Assembly: GCA_016790695.1 (NCBI GenBank)
Contig: JAEUOS010000161.1
Coordinates: 1 to 39,323, forward strand
Source of the DNA: Burkholderiales bacterium
GTDB lineage: Bacteria > Pseudomonadota > Gammaproteobacteria > Burkholderiales > JAEUOS01
Direction of reading: 5' to 3'
DNA: 39,323 nt
The notes under the pieces are model-generated. The model searched no databases. It was given only the letters and a program-made list of their open reading frames with translations, and was not told the origin of the DNA. Positions 1-7,308 of this stretch are shown piece after piece. Each line of letters opens with the position of its first letter. Position 1 is the stretch's first letter. A program made the position numbers and the translations under genes.

Positions 1-845
1 ACGGTGTCGCTCGCGACGTCGATCACGCCGACCAGCACGTCCTTGCCTTCGAGCAGGCGCATCAGGTGCATCGGCACGTGCGAATTGGCGCATTCGAGGG
101 ACACCTGGTCGATGCGGCTCTTCGCGAGCGCGGGGAAGATCGCCTCGTACTGGCGCCACTCGCCGCCGAGGGTGGCCTTCCAGTCGAGGTTGGCCTGGAT
201 GCCGTAGCCGTAGCAGATGTGCACCGCGGTCGTGCACTTCAGGCCCTCGATGGCGCGGTGCAGGGCGTCGATGCCCCAGGCCACCACGTCGTCCATGTAG
301 ACGTTGAACGCGGGCTCGTCGAACTGGATCACGTCGATGCCGTCGGCCTCGAGCGCGCGCGCCTCCTGGTTGAGCAGGTCGGCCAGCGCCATCGCCAGGC
401 GCGCCTTGTCGCCGTAATGCCGGTCGGCGATGGTGTCGACGATGGTCATCGGCCCGGGCAGCGTGATCTTGCGCTTGCGCGCGGTGTGCGCGGCCATCAG
501 GCGCGCCTCGGCGGCGTGCACCCGGCCCTTCAGCCTGAGCGGGCCCACCACCACCGGCACCATGGCGTCGTAGCGGTTGTTGCGGATGCCCATCTTCACC
601 TTGTGCTCGAAGTCGATGCCCTCGACGAATTCGAGGAAGCCGTGCACGAAGTGCTGGCGCGACTGCTCGCCGTCGGTCACGATCGCGAGGCCCGCGTCCT
701 CCTGCTCCTTGATCCACAGCAGCGTGGCGTCGCGCTTGGCGGCCTCGAGGTCGGCGCCCGCCTGTTTCCAGGCCGGCCACAGCTTGTTGGTTTCGGCGAG
801 CCAGAAGGGTTTGGGCAGGCTGCCGGCGATGGTGGCGTCGAACAT
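1..845 (-). CDS. MetE-like methyltransferase, C-terminal part missing
   Basis: The first 281 residues of a protein of the cobalamin-independent methionine synthase (MetE) catalytic-domain family; the end lies beyond the window edge. Free-standing members of about 340-380 residues transfer a methyl group to a thiol through a bound zinc. Visible marks are the start MFDATIAGSLPKP, the segment LPGPMTIVDTIADRHYGD, IQFDEPAFNVY, the zinc-ligand pair in HICYGYG, a Glu in VSLECANSH, and GVIDVASDT just before the edge. The last zinc cysteine would lie outside. It lacks the N-terminal half of full-length MetE, so a role in degrading or demethylating a substrate is as likely as methionine synthesis. A GGAGAGCCCCC sequence precedes the ATG. 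The small secreted protein upstream on the same strand is 88 bases away. Confidence 0.85.
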   Translation of the reverse strand, partial: MFDATIAGSLPKPFWLAETNKLWPAWKQAGADLEAAKRDATLLWIKEQEDAGLAIVTDGEQSRQHFVHGFLEFVEGIDFEHKVKMGIRNNRYDAMVPVVVGPLRLKGRVHAAEARLMAAHTARKRKITLPGPMTIVDTIADRHYGDKARLAMALADLLNQEARALEADGIDVIQFDEPAFNVYMDDVVAWGIDALHRAIEGLKCTTAVHICYGYGIQANLDWKATLGGEWRQYEAIFPALAKSRIDQVSLECANSHVPMHLMRLLEGKDVLVGVIDVASDT

Positions 846-933
846 GGGGGCTCTCCGTGGAATGCGGTGGCGAAACGGCCGGGCGCAAGGCGCGGCGGCG
901 CGGAAGCCGCATTATGCGATGCCGCGCCCGCCG

Positions 934-1269
934 CTAGGCGCAGGATTCGGCCTTGAGCACTTCCCAGCGCTGGCCGCGCTCGTCGCGGCCGACCTGACCG
1001 GTCACGCGCATCACCGGCACGTCGAGTTCGATCGCGGTCACGCGCTCGCCGCCCCACAGCAGCACCACGTAGAGCGAGGCCGGGCTGAACTGCAGGCGCT
1101 GCCTGGCCTGGTTCAGCTCGCGGCCGCGCACCACCACCGCGTCGACGCGGTGCGGCCGCGACCAGCCGTTGATGGTGTCCTGGCGCGCGCAGACGGTCTC
1201 GCGCTGCACCGCCTGCACAGGCGACATGGCGGCCACGAATGCGGCGCAGGCGAGGAGGCGGGAAGGCAT
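934..1269 (-). CDS. Small secreted protein of unknown function
   Basis: A 111-residue protein with a clear signal peptide (MPSRLLACAAFVAAMSPVQA, cleavage after AQA-like VQA). The mature part, about 90 residues, begins VQRETVCARQDTINGW and contains VDAVVVRGRELNQARQRLQ and LYVVLLWGGERVTAIELD, ending WEVLKAESCA. Cysteines near both ends (CARQ and ESCA) could form one disulfide in the periplasm. I recognise no family. The start was chosen because the signal peptide begins exactly there; the frame stays open upstream, but that extension is Arg/Pro-rich and unconvincing. It lies upstream of the MetE-like gene on the same strand and divergent from the zinc-ribbon gene. Confidence 0.65.
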   Translation of the reverse strand: MPSRLLACAAFVAAMSPVQAVQRETVCARQDTINGWSRPHRVDAVVVRGRELNQARQRLQFSPASLYVVLLWGGERVTAIELDVPVMRVTGQVGRDERGQRWEVLKAESCA

Positions 1270-1453
1270 GGGGATGGGCTGCGCGTTCCGGTGCGGCACC
1301 CGGCGCGCGCCCGGCGCGACGGCCGGTCGCGGCACGGCCGCGCGCGTGGTCACCAGCCACGTTAACGGCCGCCGCCGGCCGAATCGGAGGGCGGCCAGGC
1401 CGGCCGACGGCAGCGCTAAACTTGCCGCCTCGCCCGTCTCCGTCCGCCCCGTC

Positions 1454-1783
1454 ATGCTCTGGAACTGCCCGCACTGCCAGGCGCCGATCACGCAAAAGAC
1501 CGTCCGCATGGTCAAGCTCGAAGCCGAAGGCGGCCGCCGCGCGATGCAGTGCCCGTCCTGCAACGCCGAGGTCGAATACAACATCCACCCCGCCGAGTAC
1601 TGGCAGCTCATGATCCCGCTCGTCGGCCTGCTGGCGCTGTGGTGGGCGAGCAAGAGCGGCGGCAACCACGCGACCATGGCGGCGGCGTTCATCATCGGCG
1701 GCGGCCTGGTGGCGACCATGGTGGTGAAGAAGCGGGTGCTGGGCACCTGGCAGCGTTTTCGCGCGCCGGCGTCCAGGAACTGA
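1454..1783 (+). CDS. Zinc-ribbon membrane protein
   Basis: A 109-residue protein. The N-terminal third is a zinc ribbon with two cysteine knuckles, CPHC (residues 5-8) and CPSC (about 33-36). Two hydrophobic segments follow, about residues 50-65 (LMIPLVGLLALWWAS) and 72-87 (TMAAAFIIGGGLVATMVV), and a basic tail KKRVLGTWQRFRAP faces the cytoplasm. This layout of a cytoplasmic zinc ribbon plus two membrane helices is common among small uncharacterised proteobacterial proteins, and the sequence gives no specific role. The ATG follows CGTCCGCCCCGTC without a good ribosome-binding site, so the start is likely but not proven. Confidence 0.7.
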   Translation: MLWNCPHCQAPITQKTVRMVKLEAEGGRRAMQCPSCNAEVEYNIHPAEYWQLMIPLVGLLALWWASKSGGNHATMAAAFIIGGGLVATMVVKKRVLGTWQRFRAPASRN

Positions 1784-1883
1784 GCGACGCGCGCCGCCGG
1801 CCCGGCGGCCGCGCACCGTGCCGCAGCCGCCCTCCGCCGGGCGCCGCCGGGCCGGCCCGACTTGCCGGCGGCGCGGATTTAAT

Positions 1884-1897
1884 TTATAAAGCGATAA
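1884..1897 (-). promoter_or_regulatory. TTATCG operator, site A
   Basis: On the minus strand the site reads TTATCGCTTTATAA, matching four other islets in this window (consensus TTATCGCTTGMTAA). It has near-inverted arms, TTATC and a degenerate GATAA, around four bases. It lies in an AT-rich patch (1878-1901) inside a region otherwise almost pure G+C, 144 bases upstream of the LLM oxidoreductase start. The patch also contains a TATAAA sequence at 1885-1890 that could serve as a -10 element, so a bound protein would block it. A slightly offset palindrome, TTAAT to ATTAA at 1879-1901, overlaps. Confidence 0.6.
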
Positions 1898-1990
1898 TTA
1901 AGGCTGCCGCGCGGCGGTCGGTGTGCGTCGTTCGCGGGTCGTCCGGGCGTTGCCCGGACGCCGCTCGTTCCGCCCCGGCGCCGCCCCGCC

Positions 1991-2030
1991 CGCCCCCTTC
2001 CCTTCCCCTCCCTTCCCCTCCCTTCCTCCC
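1991..2030 (+). repeat. Polypyrimidine tract with 10-bp repeats
   Basis: A nearly pure C/T tract directly before the ribosome-binding site of the LLM gene. The unit CCTTCCCCTC occurs twice exactly (2001-2010 and 2011-2020), flanked by partial copies. The opposite strand carries at least four runs of three or more G with short A/AG spacers, a G-quadruplex pattern on the template strand of the LLM gene. Confidence 0.75.
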
Positions 2031-2040
2031 AAGGACCGCC

Positions 2041-3147
2041 ATGGATCTCGGATACTTCACCATGCCGCTGCACCCGCCCGGGCGCAACTACGTCGAGACC
2101 CTGAAGGAGGACCGCGAGGCCATCATCATGGCCGACCGCCTCGGCTTCACCGAGGCCTATGTCGGCGAGCACACCACCGACCTGGCCGAGACCATCCCCT
2201 CGTGCCTGATGTTCCTGTGCTCGCTGGTGCACGCCACCCGGACGGTCAAGCTCGGCACGGGCACGCTCAACCTGCCCAACGGCCACCCGGCGGCCTTCGC
2301 CGCCAACGTGGCGATGCTCGACAACATGCTCGAGGGCCGCTTCATCGTCGGCATCTCGCCGGGCGGCCTGCCGTCGGACATGGAGGTGTTCCAGAACCTC
2401 GACCGTGACCGCAAGGCGATGTTCCTCGAGTGCATCAACCAGATGATCGCGATCTGGACCGGGGAGGCGCCGTACAACCTCAAGGGACAGTTCTGGAACA
2501 TCTCCACCGAGCGCACCCTGATTCCGGAGATCGGCCAGGGCACCATCCTGCCGTGCTACCAGCGCCCGCACCCGCCGATCGTGGTCACGGCGGTCGAGCC
2601 GTTCTCCGCCGGCGTCACCGCGGCGGCCGCGCGCGGCTGGGAGCCGATCTCGGCCAACTTCCTGCTGCCGCAGTGGGTGAAGTCGCACTGGGGCAAGTAC
2701 GCGGACGGCTGCGCGCAGGGCGGCCGGCGCGCCGACCCCGCCAACTGGCGCGTCGCCAAGACCATCTTCGTCTGCGAGGACGGCAAGGTCGCGCAGACCT
2801 ACGGCAAGGGCGAGGCCAGCCCCTACCGCTTCTACTACAAGCAGCTGCTCTACAAGCTCAAGAAGGCCGGCCGCGCCAACCTGTTCAAGGAGACGCGCGA
2901 CGCCCCCGACGACTCGGTCACGCTCGACGGCGTGGTCGACCGCCTCGTCATCGCCGGCACGCCGGAGGAGGTCACCGAGCAGATCCTCGCGTTCCGCCGC
3001 GAGATCGGCGACTTCGGCACCCTGCTCTACTGCGGCACCGACTGGGCCGACCCCGCGCTGGGCCGGCGCTCGATGGAACTGCTGGCCGAGAAGGTGATGC
3101 CGGCGGTCAACCGCGCGATCGCCGCGGACACGCGCGCGGCGGCCTGA
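2041..3147 (+). CDS. LLM-class flavin-dependent oxidoreductase
   Basis: A 368-residue member of the bacterial luciferase-like monooxygenase family (TIM barrel, FMNH2 or F420 as cofactor). Family marks are the N-terminal strand MDLGYFTMPLHPP, the GFTEAYVGEHTTD segment with the conserved Glu-His, the TVKLGTGTLNLPNGHP strand, and FIVGISPGGLPSD. The C-terminal segment GTPEEVTEQILAFRREIGDFGTLLYC closes the barrel as in limonene- and alkanesulfonate-type monooxygenases. The length is normal. An AAGGA ribosome-binding site at 2031-2035 precedes the ATG. A TTATCG operator and a polypyrimidine tract lie in the 257-base upstream gap, and the gene converges on livF. No dedicated flavin reductase lies nearby; the substrate is unknown. 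Confidence 0.88.
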   Translation: MDLGYFTMPLHPPGRNYVETLKEDREAIIMADRLGFTEAYVGEHTTDLAETIPSCLMFLCSLVHATRTVKLGTGTLNLPNGHPAAFAANVAMLDNMLEGRFIVGISPGGLPSDMEVFQNLDRDRKAMFLECINQMIAIWTGEAPYNLKGQFWNISTERTLIPEIGQGTILPCYQRPHPPIVVTAVEPFSAGVTAAAARGWEPISANFLLPQWVKSHWGKYADGCAQGGRRADPANWRVAKTIFVCEDGKVAQTYGKGEASPYRFYYKQLLYKLKKAGRANLFKETRDAPDDSVTLDGVVDRLVIAGTPEEVTEQILAFRREIGDFGTLLYCGTDWADPALGRRSMELLAEKVMPAVNRAIAADTRAAA

Positions 3148-3163
3148 GGCGGTGCGCGGCCCG

Positions 3164-3199
3164 GGCGCCACGGGCGGTGCAGGCGCCGCGGGCGGTGCG
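3164..3199 (+). repeat. Two 18-bp direct repeats
   Basis: Two adjacent 18-base units, GGCGCCACGGGCGGTGCA (3164-3181) and GGCGCCGCGGGCGGTGCG (3182-3199), differ at two positions. They fill much of the 78-base gap between the converging LLM and livF genes. A terminator role is possible, but no U-tract is present. Confidence 0.5.
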
Positions 3200-3225
3200 C
3201 GCGGGCCCGGCAGCGGCGGCGCGCC

Positions 3226-3960
3226 TCAGGACGCGCCGAGGTAGAGGTTCTTCACCACCTCGTTGTTCTCGAGCTCGGCGACGTCGCGGCTCTCGAAGGC
3301 GATCTCGCCGTGCACCAGCACGTAGCCGCGGTGCGCGATCTTGACGGTCTGGTGGAAGTTCTGCTCGGCCATCAGCACCGTCATCCCGTGCTTGCGGTTG
3401 AGCTCGCCGATCTTCTCGATCGTCTGCGACACCAGCAGCGGCGACAGGCCGACCGAGGGCTCGTCGACCAGCAGCAGCCGCGGCGCCGACATCAGCGCGC
3501 GCGCGATCGCGACCATCTGCTGCTGCCCGCCCGACATGCTGCCGGCGAGCTGGCGCCGGCGCTCCTTGAGCACCGGGAAGGTGGCGTAGCAGAACTCGAG
3601 GTTCTTCGCCAGCGACGCGCGCGCGGCGGGGCGGTAGGCGCCGAGGAACAGGTTCTCCTCGACCGTCAGGCGCGGGAACAGGCGCCGGCCCTCGGCGACC
3701 ATCGCCACGCCGAGCTCGACGATCTCCTGCGGCCCCTTGCCGATCAGGTTGTGCGCGGTGCCGTCGATGGTCAGGGTGATGCTGCCGGCGCGCGGCGTCA
3801 CCAGGCCGGTCAGGCACTTCATCAGCGTGCTCTTGCCGTTGCCGTTGGTGCCCAGCAGCGCCACCGCCTCGCCCTCGCGCACGCTGATCGACACGCCCTC
3901 GAGCGCGCGCACCGCGCCATAGCTGGCCGACAGGGCGTCGACCTTGAGTTCAAGCGCCAA
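3226..3960 (-). CDS. livF: LivF-type ABC transporter ATPase
   Basis: A 244-residue ATPase of a branched-chain amino-acid-type (HAAT) ABC importer. Walker A is GTNGNGKST (residues 37-45), the signature region reads SMSGGQQQMVAIARAL, and Walker B RLLLVDEPSVGLSP is followed by the switch region MAEQNFH. The start is taken as the TTG at 3960, giving MALELKVDALSASYGAV. It overlaps the end of livG, and no ATG lies nearby except one far upstream that would add a non-homologous leader. It is the last gene of the livK-livH-cupin-livM-livG-livF operon. Such systems import amino acids, but also aromatic acids, amides and urea, so the substrate is open. Confidence 0.92.
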   Translation of the reverse strand: MALELKVDALSASYGAVRALEGVSISVREGEAVALLGTNGNGKSTLMKCLTGLVTPRAGSITLTIDGTAHNLIGKGPQEIVELGVAMVAEGRRLFPRLTVEENLFLGAYRPAARASLAKNLEFCYATFPVLKERRRQLAGSMSGGQQQMVAIARALMSAPRLLLVDEPSVGLSPLLVSQTIEKIGELNRKHGMTVLMAEQNFHQTVKIAHRGYVLVHGEIAFESRDVAELENNEVVKNLYLGAS

Positions 3961-4678
3961 GGTAGGCCCTCTGCACGTCGGGATTCTTGACCACGTCGCC
4001 GGGCGCGCCGCCGGCGATGAGCTTGCCCGCATCCAGGCAGATCACGCGCTGCGAGAAGCGCATGATCGCATGCATGATGTGCTCGATCATGATGATGGTG
4101 ATGCCTTTCTCGGAGAGCTTGAACAGGATCGCGAGCACCTCGTCGCACTCGGCGTTCGACAGCCCGGCCATCGCCTCGTCGGAGATCAGCAGCGAAGGCC
4201 GCGCCGCCATCGCCCGCGCCAGCTCGAGCTTGCGCAGTTCGACCTGCGACAGCCCGGCGCACGGCGCGTTCATCTTGCCGGCGAGGCCCATCTCGGCCAG
4301 GATCGCCTCGGCCTCGCCGCGGATGTCGGCCTTGTGCGCGGCGCCGCGGTGGGTCACGTACTCGAGCGGCACCGCGAGGTTCTCGACCGGGGTCATGCTG
4401 TGGAACGGCCGCGGGATCTGGAACGAGCGCGCGATGCCGCGCCGCGTGCGCTGGTGCGGCGGCAGGCCGTTCAGGTTCTCGCCCTTGAAGACGATGTCGC
4501 CCGAGTCGTTCTTGAGCGCGCCGGAGACGCAGTTGATCAGCGTGGTCTTGCCCGAGCCGTTCGGGCCGATCAGGCCGAGGCGCTCGCCCGGCGCGACCTC
4601 GACGCTCACGTGCGAGAGTGCGGTGAAGCCGCCGAAGTGCTTCGAGACGTCCTCGACCTTGAGCAGCGGCGCGCTCAT
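3950..4678 (-). CDS. livG: LivG-type ABC transporter ATPase
   Basis: A 242-residue ATPase of the liv-type importer. Walker A is GPNGSGKTT (residues 38-46). The LivG-typical insert with RTRRGIARSFQIPRPFHSMT follows. The signature motif is degenerate (LSQVELRKLELARAMA in place of the usual LSGGQ or LPYGQQ), and Walker B reads SLLISDEAMAGLS, with the catalytic Asp-Glu kept but Ala in place of Pro. The switch-region His is in MIEHIMH. The ATG overlaps the stop of livM by four bases (ATGA) and the gene overlaps the livF start, so the three genes are translationally coupled. Confidence 0.92.
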   Translation of the reverse strand: MSAPLLKVEDVSKHFGGFTALSHVSVEVAPGERLGLIGPNGSGKTTLINCVSGALKNDSGDIVFKGENLNGLPPHQRTRRGIARSFQIPRPFHSMTPVENLAVPLEYVTHRGAAHKADIRGEAEAILAEMGLAGKMNAPCAGLSQVELRKLELARAMAARPSLLISDEAMAGLSNAECDEVLAILFKLSEKGITIIMIEHIMHAIMRFSQRVICLDAGKLIAGGAPGDVVKNPDVQRAYLGA

Positions 4679-5634
4679 GCGCCCCCCGAGCGCGGCGTGC
4701 CGCGCAGCTTCTTGAACAGGCCGAGGATGCCGTCCGGCGCGGCGACGACGAAGAACACCAGCAGCACGCCGACGATGAGCACGTTCAACTCCGACGAGAT
4801 GGTCACGGTGACGATCTGCTGCACCGAGCCCAGCAGGATCGCGCCGATCACCGGGCCGACCCACGAGGCGGTGCCGCCGATGATCGGCATCGCCAGCGCC
4901 GAGACCGAGTAGTTGAGGCTGAAGGCGCTGAACGGCTCGATGAAGCTCAGGTACATCGGCATCGGCGCGCCGGCGGCGCCCATCAGCGCGCCCGAGATCA
5001 CCGTGGCGATCAGCTTGAGCTTGAGGGTCGGCACGCCGACGCATTCGGCGGCCTCCTCGTTGTCGCGGATCGCGCGCAGGCCGCGGCCGATCCAGGAGTT
5101 CTCGACATAGCGCGCCAGCGCCACCGCGACCAGGGTCATGACGAGCATGACGAAGAACAGCATCTCGATGTAGCTGCCGAACGGCGCGGTGACCGCCGGC
5201 CGCGTCATCTGCACGCCCTTGGCGCCGCCGAGGTAGTCGGTGTTGGTGATCACCGTCTCCAGGATGATCGCCATCGCCACGGTCGCGATCGAGAAGAAGA
5301 TCCCGCGCAGGCGCAGCGACAGCAGGCCGATGCCGAGGCCGAGCAGCGCGGTGACCGCGGCGGCGACGACGATCTGCACCAGCAGCGGCGCGTCGAAGGC
5401 CTTGATCGTGAACAGCGCCGTGTACGCGCCGAGGGCGAAGAACGCGGACGAGCCGAAGTTGACGTAGCCGGCGTAGCCGCCCAGGATGTTCCAGGCGCTT
5501 GCCAGCACGATGAACTGCAGCACCACGTAGCTGGCGAAGAACACGTACTCGTTCTTCACCCCCGCCATGAGGGCGACCGCCGCCAGCAGAATCAGCGTGC
5601 AGCCGGTGGCGAACCTGCCGTGACCGCCGCCCAT
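4675..5634 (-). CDS. livM: LivM-type ABC transporter permease
   Basis: A 319-residue inner-membrane permease of the liv-type importer with about eight hydrophobic segments from residue 10 onward. Family marks are SAWNILGGYAGYVNFGSSAFFALGAYTA in the first third (seen as WNILGGYAG and NFGSSAFFALGAY), the LRLRGIFFSIATVAMA helix, and the coupling-helix region GRGLRAIRDNEEAAECVGV that contacts the ATPases. ATG at 5634 was chosen because the first membrane helix begins ten residues later. The frame stays open upstream with an Arg/Gly-rich stretch that looks non-coding. The cupin gene ends 52 bases upstream. Confidence 0.92.
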   Translation of the reverse strand: MGGGHGRFATGCTLILLAAVALMAGVKNEYVFFASYVVLQFIVLASAWNILGGYAGYVNFGSSAFFALGAYTALFTIKAFDAPLLVQIVVAAAVTALLGLGIGLLSLRLRGIFFSIATVAMAIILETVITNTDYLGGAKGVQMTRPAVTAPFGSYIEMLFFVMLVMTLVAVALARYVENSWIGRGLRAIRDNEEAAECVGVPTLKLKLIATVISGALMGAAGAPMPMYLSFIEPFSAFSLNYSVSALAMPIIGGTASWVGPVIGAILLGSVQQIVTVTISSELNVLIVGVLLVFFVVAAPDGILGLFKKLRGTPRSGGA

Positions 5635-5686
5635 CAGCGACCTCCCGCGGCCGCGCGTGCCGTGACGCGCAACATCGCGCGCGCCC

Positions 5687-6337
5687 TCACTTGGACCGCC
5701 GCCGCGCGGCGGCGGGCCTGGCGGCAGTCCGCGCGGCGCCCGCCGCGGACTTCGCCCGCGCCCGGGCCGGCGCCGCGTCGAGCACGCCGGCCTTGGCGAT
5801 CGCCGCCATCGACTCGGAGGTGAACTCGGCGCGCGGCGCATCGCCGCCGATGACGAACATCAGGACCGACTCGCGGTTCTTCGGCCCCTTGGTCACGTTC
5901 ATGAAGCGCCGCGACGCCCCGGCCGGGAACGAGATCAGGTCGAGCGGCTTGAGGTCGACATGCTCGAGCCGGCCCTTCTCGTTGACCCAGCTCGCGCGCC
6001 AGGTGCCGGTCATCGCGATGAAGGTCTCGTTGGTGTCGTGGTTGTGCAGCATCGGGCCCTTGCCCGGCAGCGCCTTGCAGTAGCCGAGGTTGAAGCCCTC
6101 GGAGATCTTGATCGCCGCCATGCGCGAGGCCTGCGCGCCGACCGGCGACTGCATGCCGTCGCCCTCCCCCTTCGGCGGCTGGAAGCCGATGACGTTGAAG
6201 AGCGTGCGCTCGCAGCCCGGCATGCGGCTGTCCGGCAGGCCGCCGTCGAAGCCCTTGAGCTTGGAGAACCGCGCCACCCGCGTCATCATCTCCTTGCGCG
6301 GGACGCCGCGGCGCTTGAGCTGTTCCTTGTATTCCAT
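5687..6337 (-). CDS. Cupin-domain protein inside the liv operon
   Basis: A 216-residue protein with one cupin barrel at about residues 65-165. The metal-binding motif is visible as GPMLHNHDTNETFIAMTGTW (two His, then Glu), and the second motif falls around ISFPAGASRRFMNV, where the usual second-motif His appears replaced by Arg. The last 30 residues are an Ala/Arg/Lys-rich low-complexity tail. GGAGGCTCGAC precedes the ATG, so expression is likely strong. It sits between livH and livM, which normally adjoin, and so is co-transcribed with the importer. It may bind or process the imported compound, but no substrate can be named. Confidence 0.85.
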   Translation of the reverse strand: MEYKEQLKRRGVPRKEMMTRVARFSKLKGFDGGLPDSRMPGCERTLFNVIGFQPPKGEGDGMQSPVGAQASRMAAIKISEGFNLGYCKALPGKGPMLHNHDTNETFIAMTGTWRASWVNEKGRLEHVDLKPLDLISFPAGASRRFMNVTKGPKNRESVLMFVIGGDAPRAEFTSESMAAIAKAGVLDAAPARARAKSAAGAARTAARPAAARRRSK

Positions 6338-6374
6338 GTCGAGCCTCCGTTGAGGGTTGCGCGTTGCCGGCCGC

Positions 6375-7250
6375 CTACCTGCCGAACAGGCCCTGCGGGC
6401 GCACGCCCAGCACGACCAGGAGCAGGCCGAAGGCCACCGCCGGCGCCCACGAGGCGCCGAAGAAGGTCAGCACGATGCTCTCGGCGACGCCGAGGATCAG
6501 CGCGGCGACCAGCGTGCCGCTCATGCTGCCCAGGCCGGCCAGCACCACGACGCAGAAGGTGCGGCCGATGTAGAGACGGCCGAGCTGCGGGTCGACCGGA
6601 CCGATGATGATGAGCAGGGCGCCGGCGATGCAGGTGACCGCGGTGGCGATGCCGAACGCCCACTGCTTGACGCGCACCGGGTCGGCGCCCATCAGCGACA
6701 GCGCGACCTGGTCCTGCGCCACCGCCTTGATCGCGCGGCCCATGAAGGTCTTGCTCAGGTAGAGCGTCAGGCAGATGGTGAGCGCGAGCGCCGCCGCGAA
6801 GCCGACCAGGAGGCGCATCGGCACGCGCAGGTCCTCGGTCAGGTCGACGCTCTTGCCGATGTAGGGCGCCTCGACCATGCGCTGGTCGACGCCGAAGGCG
6901 AGGATCAGCGCGACCTCGACGATGAAGGCGACGCCGAAGAAGAACGCGAGCCCGCGCAGGCCCGCGTCGCTGCCGCGCTTCTCGAAGGTGGCGTGGTAGA
7001 TGCGGTAGACCAGGACCCCGAGGAAGAAGAACACCGGCGCCAGCGCGAGCCCGGCGACGATCGGATCCCAGCCGTACTGCCCGAGCCACCAGGCGCCGTA
7101 GGCGCCGACGACCAGGAACGCCGGGTGCGCGATGTGCGGCACGTCGAGCAGGCCGAAGGCCACCGACAGCCCGATCGACACCGCCGCGTAGAAGCAGCCG
7201 ACCAGCAGGCCGAAGACCAGCGCACCGGTGAGAAGATCCCAGGAAAACAT
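6375..7250 (-). CDS. livH: LivH-type ABC transporter permease
   Basis: A 291-residue integral membrane permease with about eight helices. Family marks are the N-terminal GLLVGCFYAAVSIGLSVAFG helix, the coupling segment FMGRAIKAVAQDQVALSLMGAD, and the C-terminal VVVLAGLGSMSGTLVAALILG followed by VLGVRPQGLFGR, an ending typical of LivH. AGGAGTCCGG precedes the ATG. It follows livK by 58 bases and precedes the cupin gene by 37. Confidence 0.93.
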   Translation of the reverse strand: MFSWDLLTGALVFGLLVGCFYAAVSIGLSVAFGLLDVPHIAHPAFLVVGAYGAWWLGQYGWDPIVAGLALAPVFFFLGVLVYRIYHATFEKRGSDAGLRGLAFFFGVAFIVEVALILAFGVDQRMVEAPYIGKSVDLTEDLRVPMRLLVGFAAALALTICLTLYLSKTFMGRAIKAVAQDQVALSLMGADPVRVKQWAFGIATAVTCIAGALLIIIGPVDPQLGRLYIGRTFCVVVLAGLGSMSGTLVAALILGVAESIVLTFFGASWAPAVAFGLLLVVLGVRPQGLFGR

Positions 7251-7308
7251 CCGGACTCCTATGCGCGCCGGGGCCGCCCGCGGCGGTCCCGGCGGAGCGA
7301 TGACAGGA

